A model generated the notes under the pieces. That model was not told the origin of the DNA. It worked only from the letters and a program-made list of their open reading frames with translations, and did no database searches. From assembly GCF_000473045.1 (NCBI RefSeq), contig NZ_AXAY01000005.1:62001-126000 (forward strand): a stretch of 64,000 nt of DNA. The letters are read 5' to 3'. Every line of letters starts with the position of its first letter. Position 1 is the stretch's first letter. Source of the stretch: Bradyrhizobium sp. WSM3983. GTDB lineage: Bacteria; Pseudomonadota; Alphaproteobacteria; Rhizobiales; Xanthobacteraceae. This document shows, in pieces, positions 37,660 to 46,843 of this stretch. A program made the translations under genes and the position numbers.

Positions 37660-38214
37660 TTAGACCGCCGGAAACCGCGCCGCCTGCTCCTCCAGCGGCA
37701 GCTTCAGCCCGTTCGCCAGATACGACACGGTGCGATAGAAGCCGCACAGCAGCATGATCTCCAGAATCTGCGCCTCGTCGTAATGCGCCGACAGCGCGGC
37801 AAACTCGGCGTCGGTGAGAGTCGCGCTGGTGTGCAACGCGTCCACCGCTGCGATCAGAGCCTGCTCGGTCGGCGACCAGCAGGATGAAGCCGCATCGCCC
37901 CGGACCGTCGCGCTAACCTCATCCTCGGTGAGCTTCGCCGGGCCGGCGAAGATCGCGACATGGACACCCCATTCGTATTCGCAACCGTTCAGCGCGCAGG
38001 TGCGGTCGATGACGATCTCGCGCTGGCGCAACGACAGCGGTCCGGGATCGAGCAGGCCACCGGCGCGAAACTTGTCCCAGGCGCGGGTGTGGCCCGCCAT
38101 CACCCGGAACAACACCAGCGGCGGCGCGCCGCGCATGATGCGATCGAACTGCGCCTGGATCTCCGGGGGATAAGGCGGCGCGAGCGGGGCAATACGCGGC
38201 GAGGGGGATGACAT
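37660..38214 (-). CDS. Carboxymuconolactone decarboxylase/AhpD-like protein
   Basis: A 184-residue all-helical protein of the CMD fold. The redox-type motif C-x3-C appears as CALNGCEYEWGVHVAIFAG, with the conserved His three residues on from GxE. Members act as peroxidase partners (AhpD) or decarboxylases; the CxxxC spacing departs from the CxxC of AhpD, so activity is uncertain. It diverges from an HxlR regulator, with two matched palindromes in the 72-base gap, making it the probable regulated gene of an electrophile or redox response. Confidence 0.85.
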   Translation of the reverse strand: MSSPSPRIAPLAPPYPPEIQAQFDRIMRGAPPLVLFRVMAGHTRAWDKFRAGGLLDPGPLSLRQREIVIDRTCALNGCEYEWGVHVAIFAGPAKLTEDEVSATVRGDAASSCWSPTEQALIAAVDALHTSATLTDAEFAALSAHYDEAQILEIMLLCGFYRTVSYLANGLKLPLEEQAARFPAV

Positions 38215-38227
38215 GTGCGTCTTCCTT

Positions 38228-38266
38228 GCTACAATTACTGTAGCATAAAGCTACATTATCCGTAGC
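38228..38266. promoter_or_regulatory. Twin 17-bp operators GCTAC-N7-GTAGC
   Basis: Site one is GCTAC-AATTACT-GTAGC (38228-38244), with a sixth matching pair (A/T) inside the arms; site two is GCTAC-ATTATCC-GTAGC (38250-38266). Centres are 22 bases apart, two helical turns, so two dimers would bind the same face. They fill the gap between the CMD gene start (38214) and the HxlR start (38287). Binding by the HxlR protein is inferred. Confidence 0.75.
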
Positions 38267-38286
38267 GAGACGCAAGAGGGGGCGTA

Positions 38287-38613
38287 ATGGCCAAACAGGC
38301 AGCATCAGGAGAACGCCGCGTACGCGGCTCGCGTACTGGGCGACCGATCATGGCGCTGCTCGATCTCCTGGGCCGGCGCTGGAGCCTGCGGATCCTGTGG
38401 GAATTGCGCGAGGCTCCCCTCACCTCGCGCGCATTGCGCACGGCCTGCGACGAGGCTTCGCCCACGGTGCTGCAGGCCCGACTGACGGAGTTGCGCGAGG
38501 CGGGGTTTGTGGAACTGGGCGATGGCGGCGGTTATGGACTGACGGCGCTCGGGCGGGACTTGTGCGAGACGTTCATGCCGCTGCACCGGTTTGCCGAGAG
38601 GTGGAAGAGGTAG
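38287..38613 (+). CDS. HxlR-family transcriptional regulator
   Basis: A 108-residue winged-helix regulator of the HxlR/MarR-like group: LLDLLGRRWSLRILWELREA, RALRTACDEASPTVLQARLT and LREAGFVELGDGGGYGLTAL are the family's core. These proteins act as dimers responding to aldehydes, quinones or redox stress. No cysteine other than C54 (residue in RTACDEAS) and C92 (DLCETF) is present, so a cysteine switch is possible. It is divergent from the CMD-like gene and shares its operator region. Confidence 0.9.
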   Translation: MAKQAASGERRVRGSRTGRPIMALLDLLGRRWSLRILWELREAPLTSRALRTACDEASPTVLQARLTELREAGFVELGDGGGYGLTALGRDLCETFMPLHRFAERWKR

Positions 38614-38646
38614 GGCTCCTCTTACCCTCCCCTGGAGGGTAGGAAC

Positions 38647-39090
38647 TCACGCCGCCGCGACCGTCAGATTGGCACCATCCACCTGCACCACCTTCACGCG
38701 CGTGCCCGCCGGTGTGTCCGGACCTGCCACGCGCCACACCGTGTCGCCGATGCGCATGGTGCCGTTGCCGTCGATAATCGGCTTCTCCAGCGTGAACTCG
38801 CGGCCCAGGAGCGCCTCGCTGCGCTTGTTGAGGAAGGGGCTGGCGCTTGCATCCAGCTTCGGCCGGGCGAGCCGGCGCCACACCGGCACCGCGGCGGCTG
38901 CGAACGCCGCGAACATCACGAGCTGAATTTGCCAGGATATGACAATTGCGAACGAGATCAGGCCGACCAGAAGCGCGGCGAGCCCGAGCCAGAACAGGAA
39001 CACGCCCGGCGCGATGACCTCCAGCGCCATCAGGATGAAGCCGAAGATCAACCAATTCCAGGTGCCGAGCGATACGAACATGTCGGTCAT
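38647..39090 (-). CDS. NfeD-family membrane protein
   Basis: A 147-residue membrane protein with two to three helices at the N-terminus (NWLIFGFILMALEVIAPGVF, LAALLVGLISFAIVI, VMFAAFAAAAVPVW) and a C-terminal OB-fold-like NfeD domain (EALLGREFTLEKPIIDGNGT, GPDTPAGTRVKVVQVDGANL). NfeD proteins work with SPFH/stomatin proteins in membrane microdomains. ATG 39090 has AGAGG upstream. It follows the SPFH gene by 56 bases on the same strand. Confidence 0.9.
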   Translation of the reverse strand: MTDMFVSLGTWNWLIFGFILMALEVIAPGVFLFWLGLAALLVGLISFAIVISWQIQLVMFAAFAAAAVPVWRRLARPKLDASASPFLNKRSEALLGREFTLEKPIIDGNGTMRIGDTVWRVAGPDTPAGTRVKVVQVDGANLTVAAA

Positions 39091-39146
39091 GACACGACCT
39101 CTAAAATTGGCGCATGCCCCTATCGGAGGGCCATGCGCTGATCCTA

Positions 39147-40148
39147 TCACTGCCGCGGCGGTACCGCCGGTGGCGTAGGAGCGGAGGATGGCACCGACCC
39201 GCCACGACGAGCGGCGGCAGCAGCAGACACCGCGCTTTCGCCGAAGGTCGCCTTGGCGATCTCGCCGATGCCGGCGAGCGAGCCCAGCATGCCCATCGCT
39301 TCGACCGGCAGCATGATGACCTTCTGGTTCGGCGACTCGGCCAGCTGGCCGAACGCCTTGATATATTTGTCGGCGATAAAGTAGTTCAACGCGGCGACGT
39401 CACCCTTCGCGATGGCCTCGCTGACCATTTGCGTGGCCTTGGCCTCGGCTTCCGCTGATCGCTCGCGCGCTTCGGCGTCGCGGAAGGCGGCCTCGCGACG
39501 GCCTTCCGCCTGGAGGATCTGGCCCTGCTTGGCACCCTCAGCGCGCAGGATCTCGGACTGGCGCGCACCTTCGGCTTGAAGGATGTCGGCGCGCTTGACG
39601 CGCTCGGCCTTCATCTGCCGGCCCATGGCTTCGACGAGGTCGGCGGGCGGCACGATATCCTTGATCTCGATGCGATTGACCTTGAGGCCCCAGGGCGAGA
39701 CCGCGGCATCGACCACGCGCAGCAGGCGCTCGTTGATCTCGTCACGGTGCGACAGCACCTGATCGAGATCCATCGAGCCCATCACCGATCGGATGTTGGT
39801 CATGGTCAGCACGATGATCGCCTGCTCGAGATTGGCGACCTCGTAGCTCGCCTTGGCCGCATCGAACACCTGGAAGAAGGCGACGCCGTCCACCGTCACG
39901 GTGGCGTTGTCCTTGGTGATCACCTCCTGCTCGGGAATGTTGATCACCTGCTCCATCATGTTGATCTTGCGCCCGACGCGATCGAAATAGGGCACGATCA
40001 GGTTGAGCCCTGGACTCAGCGTCTGGGTGTATTTGCCGAACCGCTCGATGGTCCAGTCATAGCCCTGCGGCACCGTCTTCACGCCGGCAATCAGCGTGAC
40101 GATGACGAGCAATACCAGAACAATCGCGAAAATATCGAAACCGCTCAT
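39147..40148 (-). CDS. SPFH/band-7 (stomatin/QmcA-like) membrane protein
   Basis: A 333-residue protein with one N-terminal membrane helix ([20 protein letters not shown]), the SPFH domain ([20 protein letters not shown] through [20 protein letters not shown]) and an alanine/glutamate-rich coiled coil ([40 protein letters not shown]). SPFH proteins form large oligomeric rings in the inner membrane that influence proteases and lipid domains. ATG 40148 follows GGGAGG. It pairs with the downstream NfeD gene. Confidence 0.93.
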   Translation of the reverse strand: MSGFDIFAIVLVLLVIVTLIAGVKTVPQGYDWTIERFGKYTQTLSPGLNLIVPYFDRVGRKINMMEQVINIPEQEVITKDNATVTVDGVAFFQVFDAAKASYEVANLEQAIIVLTMTNIRSVMGSMDLDQVLSHRDEINERLLRVVDAAVSPWGLKVNRIEIKDIVPPADLVEAMGRQMKAERVKRADILQAEGARQSEILRAEGAKQGQILQAEGRREAAFRDAEARERSAEAEAKATQMVSEAIAKGDVAALNYFIADKYIKAFGQLAESPNQKVIMLPVEAMGMLGSLAGIGEIAKATFGESAVSAAAAARRGGSVPSSAPTPPAVPPRQ

Positions 40149-40356
40149 ATTTCCTCCCAGGCGGAAAAAAGCCCCTTCCCGCGCCGTCATTGGTCGGGAT
40201 CACGACCCTACCGGTTCAGCGGTCGCGAGTAACGTCGGCATCCACGCAATTGTGTACAAGGCGCCCGGAGAGGCAATGGTCACGATTATGTATTTGCGAA
40301 GGGCACTTGAAAGCGTACCGGCGCAAACCTAGCGGCAAACGTTAAGAATTGCGCCG

Positions 40357-41325
40357 CTATTCGATGACATCGTTCGCGGTTGCGAGCAGGCTCGGGGGAA
40401 TAGTGACGCCAATCGCCTGAGCCGTCTTCAGGTTGATCGCCAGCTCGAGCTTGGTGGGATTCTGGACCGGCAGGTCCGCCGGCTGCGCGCCCCTGAGGAT
40501 GCGGTCGATATAGTTGGCGGCACGCCGCAGTTGCTCGGCGCTGTCCGTGCTGTAGGACATCAGCCCGCCCTCGTCGACGAAGATGCGGCTCCAGAACATC
40601 GCCGGCGCCCGCGCTTGCGCAATGGCCGCGAGCAGAGGCGCGCGATTGGCCATCGTGAAGAAGTCCGGCAACACCAGGAAGCCGCCATCTCCATGCGAGG
40701 CCAGCGCGGCAAGCGAAGCTGCGTCGTGGACCGGCGCGGGCTCGACCGTCACACCGAGCATCCGTGCGGCGTCTTCGACGGTGCGCAGCATCAAGGGCGC
40801 GAATGGCGCGGTGGCGGGATTATAGACGACGAACACGCGGGACAGTTTTGGCGTGACCTGCGCCAGCATCTCCAGCCATTTGCCCGCCAAGGGACCGTCG
40901 TAATCGGTGAAGCCGGTAATGTTACCGCCGGGGTGAGCAAGGGTTTGGACAAAACCCTGGCTGACGGGATCGGTGACCACGGCGAACACGATCGGGATTG
41001 TCGTGGTGCGCTGGCGCAATTCCTCCACCGAGGGCGTGCCGAGCGCGAGCAGGATATCGGGCTTGAGCGCGATCAGATCGTCGGCAAGCTGCGCGATACG
41101 GGCGCGATCGCCGGCGCCGCTGCGCCAGTCGACCCTGAGATTGTCTTGCTCCTTCCAGCCATGGACGGCGAGCGCTTCGGCCAGGCGGGCTTGCCCGATC
41201 ACGCCGTCGGAGGCGATGACCGAGAGCACGCCGAGCCGGCGCGTCGCATTCGGCTGCTGCGCAAGCGCCGACGGCGGCATCGCGGCGATCACCCCAAGAA
41301 GCACCAGGCATTCGCGGCGATTCAT
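40357..41325 (-). CDS. ABC transporter substrate-binding protein (ABC_sub_bind/TrpX-like)
   Basis: A 322-residue exported binding protein. The signal peptide is MNRRECLVLLGVIAAMPPSA, ending after ALA; RR at 3-4 followed by E-C-L may even act as a Tat signal. Family features are LALGTPSVEELRQRTTTIPI, VTDPVSQGFVQTLAHPGGNI and LPVQNPTKLELAINLKTAQA. These proteins are numerous orphans in Bradyrhizobium; the ligand is unknown. It begins 10 bases after the hemH stop and is probably in the same transcript, although no functional link is apparent. Confidence 0.85.
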   Translation of the reverse strand: MNRRECLVLLGVIAAMPPSALAQQPNATRRLGVLSVIASDGVIGQARLAEALAVHGWKEQDNLRVDWRSGAGDRARIAQLADDLIALKPDILLALGTPSVEELRQRTTTIPIVFAVVTDPVSQGFVQTLAHPGGNITGFTDYDGPLAGKWLEMLAQVTPKLSRVFVVYNPATAPFAPLMLRTVEDAARMLGVTVEPAPVHDAASLAALASHGDGGFLVLPDFFTMANRAPLLAAIAQARAPAMFWSRIFVDEGGLMSYSTDSAEQLRRAANYIDRILRGAQPADLPVQNPTKLELAINLKTAQAIGVTIPPSLLATANDVIE

Positions 41326-41335
41326 GGGGCGCCCA

Positions 41336-42376
41336 TCAGATCCAGCCTTGCAGCTCGCGCAGCACCAGCGTGCGGATCACGTCCATGCCGGGATCGCTGT
41401 CGTTGAGGCAGGGGATCGCGGAAAACTGCTCGCCGCCATTGTGCTTGAATATCTCGCCATTCTCCTGCGCGATCTCCTCCAGCGTCTCAAGACAGTCGGC
41501 GGAGAAGCCCGGCGTCACCACCGCGATGTGGCGCACGCCTTCCTTGGCGAGACGCTCCATCGTCTTGTCGGTGTAGGGCTGCAGCCATTCATCGTTGCCG
41601 AAGCGCGACTGGAAGGTCAGCAGCAATTTTGTGTCGTCCATGCCAAGCCGACGGCGCAGCGCCTCGGTCGTGGCGATGCAGTGGCTCTGATAGGGATCGC
41701 CCTTGTCGACATAGGATTTCGGCATGCCGTGGAAGGAGGCGACGATCAGTTCGGGCTTGAACGGCAGCGTGGCCAGATGCGTCTCGATCGAGACGGCGAG
41801 CGCCTCGATATAGGCCTCGTCCTCGTAATAAGGCGGTGTCACCCGCAGCGTCGGCTGATTGCGCAGACGGGCGAGCACGCGGAACACCTCGTCGCAGACC
41901 GTCGCCGAGGTCGAGGCGGAGTATTGCGGATAAAGCGGCACTGCGAGGATGCGGTCGCAGCCCTTCGCGATCAGCGCATCGATCCCCGCCTTGATCGAGG
42001 GATTGCCGTAGCGCATCGCCCAGTCCACCACGACATGCGCGCGGTCCGACAGCGCGGCTGCGAGCTTGTCACTCTGCGACCGCGTGATGGTCTTCAGCGG
42101 CGACTCGTTCCGCTCATTGTTCCAGATCTTGCGGTAGTCGAGCGCCTTGGTGCGGGGACGGCTGCGCAGGATGATGCCGTTCAGCACCAGCTGCCAGACC
42201 AGGCCCTGGTCCTCGATGACGCGGGCGTCCGACAGGAATTCCTTGAGATAGACCCGCACGCCTGGGGCATCGGCGGTGTCGGGCGTGCCGAGATTGACCA
42301 GCAGCACGCCGACGCGCGGCTGGGCCAATGGCGCTGCCGGCTTCGCGGTCTCGATGGGGGCGGCGATGGTCGTCAT
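41336..42376 (-). CDS. hemH: Ferrochelatase
   Basis: A 346-residue ferrochelatase, inserting Fe2+ into protoporphyrin IX to make heme. The catalytic His is in SFHGMPK (H216), and other family motifs are LLVNLGTPDTADAPGVRVYL, VPLYPQYSASTSATV and TFQSRFGNDEWLQPYTD with the conserved GFSADCLETLEEI near the end. ATG 42376 has GAGG upstream. Cytoplasmic, membrane-associated. An orphan ABC binding protein gene follows at 10 bases. Confidence 0.96.
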   Translation of the reverse strand: MTTIAAPIETAKPAAPLAQPRVGVLLVNLGTPDTADAPGVRVYLKEFLSDARVIEDQGLVWQLVLNGIILRSRPRTKALDYRKIWNNERNESPLKTITRSQSDKLAAALSDRAHVVVDWAMRYGNPSIKAGIDALIAKGCDRILAVPLYPQYSASTSATVCDEVFRVLARLRNQPTLRVTPPYYEDEAYIEALAVSIETHLATLPFKPELIVASFHGMPKSYVDKGDPYQSHCIATTEALRRRLGMDDTKLLLTFQSRFGNDEWLQPYTDKTMERLAKEGVRHIAVVTPGFSADCLETLEEIAQENGEIFKHNGGEQFSAIPCLNDSDPGMDVIRTLVLRELQGWI

Positions 42377-42457
42377 GGCCTCGTGGGTCGCGCGTTGCTC
42401 CGAACTTGTCAAGATGAGCCCGGTTTCGCTAGGGTCGCCGCCAAGCGGGGAGGGAAG

Positions 42458-42856
42458 ATGACACTCGCGGAATTCTGCGTTCTCGGAGCGCTGCTGCTCT
42501 ATCTCGTAACGATCGCCTCGATCAAATGGATCAGGTTTCGCGGCTTCGACAATTCCCGGCCGCGCGATCCCGCCTTCTATGAGGACGCCATCGCGCAGCG
42601 CGCGCTCGGCGCGCACCAGAACGGGATCGAGACCTTTCCGTTCTTCGCCTTCGCCGTCCTGCTCGCCGAATTCCGGGACTCGCCGCAGCGCCTGATCGAC
42701 GAGCTCGCGCTGCTGTTCCTGATCGTGCGGATCGCCTATGTGCTGACCTATCTCGGCAACCGCCCGACGCTGCGCTCCATCCTCTGGAGCATCGGCTTTG
42801 CGATCAATCTCGGGATCTTCCTCATGCCCATGTTGAAGCGGCTGTTGCCGGTGTGA
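42458..42856 (+). CDS. MAPEG-family membrane protein
   Basis: A 132-residue protein with four predicted membrane helices (LAEFCVLGALLLYLVTIASI; FPFFAFAVLLAEF; ELALLFLIVRIAYVLTYLGN; ILWSIGFAINLGIFLMPML). The segment RALGAHQNGIETFPFFAFAV matches the E/R-x-x-x-N motif region of MAPEG proteins, a family that includes membrane glutathione transferases. Glutathione use is not proven here. ATG 42458 follows GGGAGG. Transcribed divergently from hemH. Confidence 0.85.
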   Translation: MTLAEFCVLGALLLYLVTIASIKWIRFRGFDNSRPRDPAFYEDAIAQRALGAHQNGIETFPFFAFAVLLAEFRDSPQRLIDELALLFLIVRIAYVLTYLGNRPTLRSILWSIGFAINLGIFLMPMLKRLLPV

Positions 42857-42866
42857 GCTGCCGTAA

Positions 42867-42893
42867 CCCGGATGGAGCGAAGCTCCATCCGGG
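42867..42893. repeat. Palindromic element CCCGGATGGAG...CTCCATCCGGG
   Basis: A perfect 11-bp stem with a CGAAG loop directly after the MAPEG stop, between converging genes. It is one of the short intergenic palindromes common in Bradyrhizobium and may serve as a transcript 3' end; no T tract follows. Confidence 0.7.
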
Positions 42894-42903
42894 CTACATC
42901 CTC

Positions 42904-43983
42904 TCAGAAACAGGTCGTCCGCTCGGCCGCGATGTAGCCGAGCAACAGGCCGGCGCCGAACAGCAGCACGAGGGCGGCGGCGCCGAATTCGATGCCGCGC
43001 ATGAACAGCGCGCCGCCGCCGTCGCGGGCTCCGCTCAGGCGGCCGGCGATGTCCTTGGCGAACACCGCGATGATCGCGATGGCGGCGACCGTGATCGCGG
43101 TGCCAAGCCCCATCAGGAAGGTCGCGGCGATGCCGGCCCAGAACAGGCCCTGCGCCAGCGCAAACACCAGCACCAGGATCGCGCCCGAGCAAGGACGGAT
43201 GCCGACGGTGAGGATCGCGGCAAAGCCGCGCCGCCAGCCGCCGGGCCCTGCAAGCTCGCTCGGGGTGGGGCCGTGGGAATGGCCGCAATGCTCGTCGTGG
43301 ACGTGGTCATGCCCGTGGTGATCGTGCGCGTGATCGTGGTGATGATGATCATGGCTGTGAGCATGGTCGTGATGATCATGCGGCACGCCCGCGATCGCTG
43401 GCACCGGCTGGGCCGCCTGGAGCGCGCGGATGAAGGTGGCGCCCTTGACCCAGATCAGACGCAGGCCGAACAGCGCGATCAGGCCATAGCTTGCGATCTC
43501 GATCGCGCCCTCGGCCTTGCACATGGTCTTCGCGGTGGCGTTCAGGATCCAGGCCGAGATGCCGACGATCACGATCGCGACCAGCGACTGCATCAGCGCC
43601 GAGGCAAACGACAGCGCGATGCCGCGCCGCGCGGTCTCGCGATTGGCGACGAGATAGGAGGCGATCACCGCCTTGCCGTGGCCGGGGCCGGCGGCATGGA
43701 AGATCCCGTAAGCAAACGAGATGAAGAGCAGCGTCCACACCGCCGAGCCGTCGGTTTTGGCGGCCCGGATGGTCGCGGAGATCTCGCGATAGAATTCGGA
43801 CTGTTTTGCCAGCAGCCAGCCGATGATGCCGCCGACCTCGGGATTGGCCGACGGCGCCGGGCGCAGCCCGCCAAAGGGGTTTTGCGCGAGGAGATCATGC
43901 AGCGCGGCATCAACAGACTGCACGGCGACGAGGACCGCTGCAGCCATGGCAAGCGTGCGCACGGAACGAAGGATGGAATTCAC
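42904..43983 (-). CDS. NicO/RcnA-type nickel/cobalt (metal) exporter with histidine-rich loop
   Basis: A 359-residue inner-membrane protein with about six to seven helices. Family motifs are FAYGIFHAAGPGHGKAVIAS in the first half and TVGIRPCSGAILVLVFALAQ in the second. Between them lies a cytoplasmic or periplasmic histidine loop (DHHDHAHSHDHHHHDHAHDH and on to HCGHSHG) suited to hold Ni, Co or Zn. GTG 43983 is chosen since it overlaps the stop of the DUF1007 gene (GTGA); TTG 43989 is also open. Export rather than uptake is inferred from RcnA similarity. Confidence 0.85.
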   Translation of the reverse strand: MNSILRSVRTLAMAAAVLVAVQSVDAALHDLLAQNPFGGLRPAPSANPEVGGIIGWLLAKQSEFYREISATIRAAKTDGSAVWTLLFISFAYGIFHAAGPGHGKAVIASYLVANRETARRGIALSFASALMQSLVAIVIVGISAWILNATAKTMCKAEGAIEIASYGLIALFGLRLIWVKGATFIRALQAAQPVPAIAGVPHDHHDHAHSHDHHHHDHAHDHHGHDHVHDEHCGHSHGPTPSELAGPGGWRRGFAAILTVGIRPCSGAILVLVFALAQGLFWAGIAATFLMGLGTAITVAAIAIIAVFAKDIAGRLSGARDGGGALFMRGIEFGAAALVLLFGAGLLLGYIAAERTTCF

Positions 43984-44615
43984 GGGCAATCCACGGTGAT
44001 CTTGTTGGCGAACATCAGGCCGTAATTGGAATTATCGCCGTTCAGGAAGGTCTGCTCGTTGAGCTTCTGCGCGCTCGCCGTACCGTCATTCGGCCGCTCC
44101 AGCTTCATCTGGCAGCCGGAGGGCGCGCCGACCAACTTGATCGGATCCTTGTCCGCCATCTGAAAGTCGATGAAGAAGGAGCGATCGAACACCTCCAGCA
44201 CCAATTGCCGGGGCTTGACCGGGATCTTCAGTGGAAGCGTGAAATGCAGGGTCAGCACCTCGTCCTTGTAGTCGAGGAAGTAGTCGATCGGCTCCAGGAA
44301 TTTCTCCTTCTTGCCGTCCGCTCGCGCGAACGTGAAATAGGCAAATTCCTTCAGCGACTCGATGTTGGTCTGCGCCAGATCCTTCAGCTCTTCGTGGGTA
44401 TAGGAGCCTTTGGTTTCGCCCTCGACTCCCTGCAAGGCATAGACCGAGAACATGTCGTCAAACGCCCAGGCATGGCGCACGCCGGTGATCGAGCCGTCCG
44501 GAGCGTAGAGGAGCTCGCTCGAGGCGGTGATCCAGACATGCGGATGCGCCTGCGCCGCAGCGGTGCCGAACAGCAGCGTCGCGACAAGCAGCAGAAATCC
44601 CGACAATAGGCGCAT
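43980..44615 (-). CDS. DUF1007 family periplasmic protein
   Basis: A 211-residue exported protein: signal peptide MRLLSGFLLLVATLLFGTAA, cleavage after AQA near residue 23, mature start HPHVWITASSELLYAPDG. The HPHVW motif immediately after the signal is diagnostic of DUF1007 and could bind metal through an N-terminal His site. Members are nearly always next to NicO/RcnA exporters, as here, and presumably act as periplasmic partners. It overlaps the exporter gene by four bases and starts 11 bases after the M3 peptidase stop. Confidence 0.9.
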   Translation of the reverse strand: MRLLSGFLLLVATLLFGTAAAQAHPHVWITASSELLYAPDGSITGVRHAWAFDDMFSVYALQGVEGETKGSYTHEELKDLAQTNIESLKEFAYFTFARADGKKEKFLEPIDYFLDYKDEVLTLHFTLPLKIPVKPRQLVLEVFDRSFFIDFQMADKDPIKLVGAPSGCQMKLERPNDGTASAQKLNEQTFLNGDNSNYGLMFANKITVDCP

Positions 44616-44626
44616 GGCATCCTCCC

Positions 44627-46708
44627 CTAGGCGGCTTTTGCGTCGTCGAGCAGGCCGCGGCGGCGCAGCAGCGCGTCGGGCTCCGGCGGCCGACCGCGGA
44701 AGGCCTCGTAGGCCGCTTCCGGATCGACCGATCCGCCGCTCGAATAGATGTCGTCGTGCAGGCGTTTGGCGACATCAGGATCGAAGATGTTGCCGGCCTC
44801 CTCGAAGGCGCCGAAGGCGTCGGCGTCCATCACTTCCGACCACATGTAGCTGTAATAGCCGGCGGCATAATGATCGCCGGAGAAGATGTGGCCGAACTGG
44901 GTCGGCCGGTGCCGCATCGCGATTTCCTCGGGCATGCCGATCTTCTCCAGCTCGCGTCTCTCGAAGGCGCGGACGTCCTGCGCGGCGGCGGCCGGCTGGG
45001 AATGGAACTCGAGGTCAACGAGAGCCGAAGATACGAACTCGACTGTGGCGAAGCCCTGGTTGAATTTTCGCGCAGCGAGGAAGCGCTTGAGCAAATCATC
45101 CGGCAGCGGCTCGCCGGTCTGGTAGTGGCGGGCGAACTGCTGCAGCACCTCGGGCCGCTCCTGCCAGTGCTCGTAGAGTTGCGAAGGCAGCTCGACGAAG
45201 TCGGTGAACACCGAGGTGCCCGACAGCGACGGGTAGGTCACGTTGGACAGCATGCCATGCAGGCCGTGGCCGAACTCGTGGAACAGGGTGCGAGCATCGT
45301 CCGGCGACAGCAGCGAGGGCTCAGCTCCGGTACCCTTCGCAAAATTGCAGACATTGATGACGAGCGGCGCGATCTCACCATCCAGCTTCTGCTGGTCGCG
45401 CAGCGACGTCATCCAGGCGCCGGAGCGTTTTGACGGCCGGGCGTAGTAGTCGCCGTAGAACAGCGCCTTGTGCTTGCCGTCGGGGCCCTTCACCTCCCAG
45501 ACCCGCACGTCAGGGTGCCAGACCGGCACATCCTTGCGCTCCTCGAAGGTGATGCCGAACAGGCGCGTGGCGCAGTCGAAGGCCGCCGCGATCATGTGGT
45601 CGAGCGTCAGGTAGGGCTTGATCGCGGCGTCGTCGAAATTGGCGCGCTGGAGGCGGAGCCTTTCGGCGTAGAAGCGCCAATCCCAAGGCGCCAGTTTGAA
45701 GTTGCCGCCCTCCTCCGAGATCAGGACCTGCATCTCGTCGCGGTCCGCAAGCGCCCGGGCCCGCGCCGGTTTCCAGACCCGCTCCAGCAGGCCGCGAACC
45801 GCATCCGGCGTCTTGGCCATCGAGTCTTCGAGCCGGTAGGCGGCGAAGGTCGGGTAGCCCAAAAGCTTGGCGCTCTCCTCGCGCAGTTCCAGGATCTCGC
45901 CGATGGTGGCGTTGTTGTCGTTGGGATTGCCGTTGTCCCCGCGCGCCGTAAAAGCCTTGTAGACCTTCTCGCGCAGGTCGCGCCTGGCCGAGCTCTTCAG
46001 GAACGGCTCGGTCGAGGAGCGCGACAGCGTGACGATGGCCTTGCCTTCCATGCCGCGATCTTCTGCCGCAGCCTTGGCGGCGGCAACGAAGCTCTCCGGC
46101 AGGCCCTGGCGGTCGGCCTCGCCCAGCTCCATGAACCAGTCCTGCTCGTCGCCGAGCAGATGATGGCTGAAGCCGGTGGCAAGTTGGGCCAGCTTCTCGT
46201 TGATCTCGGCCATACGCGTCTTGGCCTCGTCGGACAGGCCGGCGCCGGCGCGGTGGAAGCGGGTGTAGGTGCGCTCCAGGAGGCGGAGCTGCTCCGGGTC
46301 GAGGCCGAGATTGGCGCGGTTCTCGTGCAGCTGGGCGATGCGACCAAACAGCACGGCGTTCATCATGATCGGATTCCAGTGCCGCGCCATCCGCAAGGAG
46401 ACTTCCTTGTCGATGTCGAGAATGGCCGGGTTGGAATGCGCCGAGACCAGGTCGTAGAAGACCGCCGCAACCTTGTTCAGAAGCTTGCCGGAGCGCTCCA
46501 GCGCCGTGACGGTGTTGGCGAAGTCGGGCGCGGCCGGATCATTGGTGATCGCCGCGATCTCGGCGGAGTGATCGGCAAAGGCCTGCTCGAAGGCGGGCAG
46601 GAAGTGCTCCGGCGTGATCTCGTCGAAAGGCGGGGTCGCGAACGGCGACATCCAGGCCTTCAGCAGCGGGTTGGTCTCGGCGTCCGTAGTTTGGCGGGGG
46701 TCTGACAT
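44627..46708 (-). CDS. M3-family oligopeptidase / peptidyl-dipeptidase
   Basis: A 693-residue zinc metallopeptidase of family M3 (oligopeptidase A or dipeptidyl carboxypeptidase). The zinc site HEFGHGLHGM is near residue 475, with the third ligand in the following EL(P)SQ helix (FTDFVELPSQLYEHW). Full length, no signal peptide, so cytoplasmic; it degrades oligopeptides left by larger proteases. ATG 46708 is used, because the family starts NPLLxxW about 12 residues later. DUF1007 and the metal exporter follow closely. Confidence 0.93.
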   Translation of the reverse strand: MSDPRQTTDAETNPLLKAWMSPFATPPFDEITPEHFLPAFEQAFADHSAEIAAITNDPAAPDFANTVTALERSGKLLNKVAAVFYDLVSAHSNPAILDIDKEVSLRMARHWNPIMMNAVLFGRIAQLHENRANLGLDPEQLRLLERTYTRFHRAGAGLSDEAKTRMAEINEKLAQLATGFSHHLLGDEQDWFMELGEADRQGLPESFVAAAKAAAEDRGMEGKAIVTLSRSSTEPFLKSSARRDLREKVYKAFTARGDNGNPNDNNATIGEILELREESAKLLGYPTFAAYRLEDSMAKTPDAVRGLLERVWKPARARALADRDEMQVLISEEGGNFKLAPWDWRFYAERLRLQRANFDDAAIKPYLTLDHMIAAAFDCATRLFGITFEERKDVPVWHPDVRVWEVKGPDGKHKALFYGDYYARPSKRSGAWMTSLRDQQKLDGEIAPLVINVCNFAKGTGAEPSLLSPDDARTLFHEFGHGLHGMLSNVTYPSLSGTSVFTDFVELPSQLYEHWQERPEVLQQFARHYQTGEPLPDDLLKRFLAARKFNQGFATVEFVSSALVDLEFHSQPAAAAQDVRAFERRELEKIGMPEEIAMRHRPTQFGHIFSGDHYAAGYYSYMWSEVMDADAFGAFEEAGNIFDPDVAKRLHDDIYSSGGSVDPEAAYEAFRGRPPEPDALLRRRGLLDDAKAA

Positions 46709-46843
46709 CGCAAGTCCCGATTTTTGAGGCAATTTATTGTGGCCAGCTATAGCACGCGATGGGGCTTTTTTGGGCCATTTGGCCTTGCTCCCGCCGGCCT
46801 TTTCGGGGAGATTGCGGCCCTCGAAGCCACGGACCCAACGCCC

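Noticed and set aside
41336..43288. hemH fused to an upstream 300-residue extension
   Set aside because: The extension overlaps the MAPEG and NicO genes in other frames; ATG 42376 with GAGG gives a normal 346-residue ferrochelatase.
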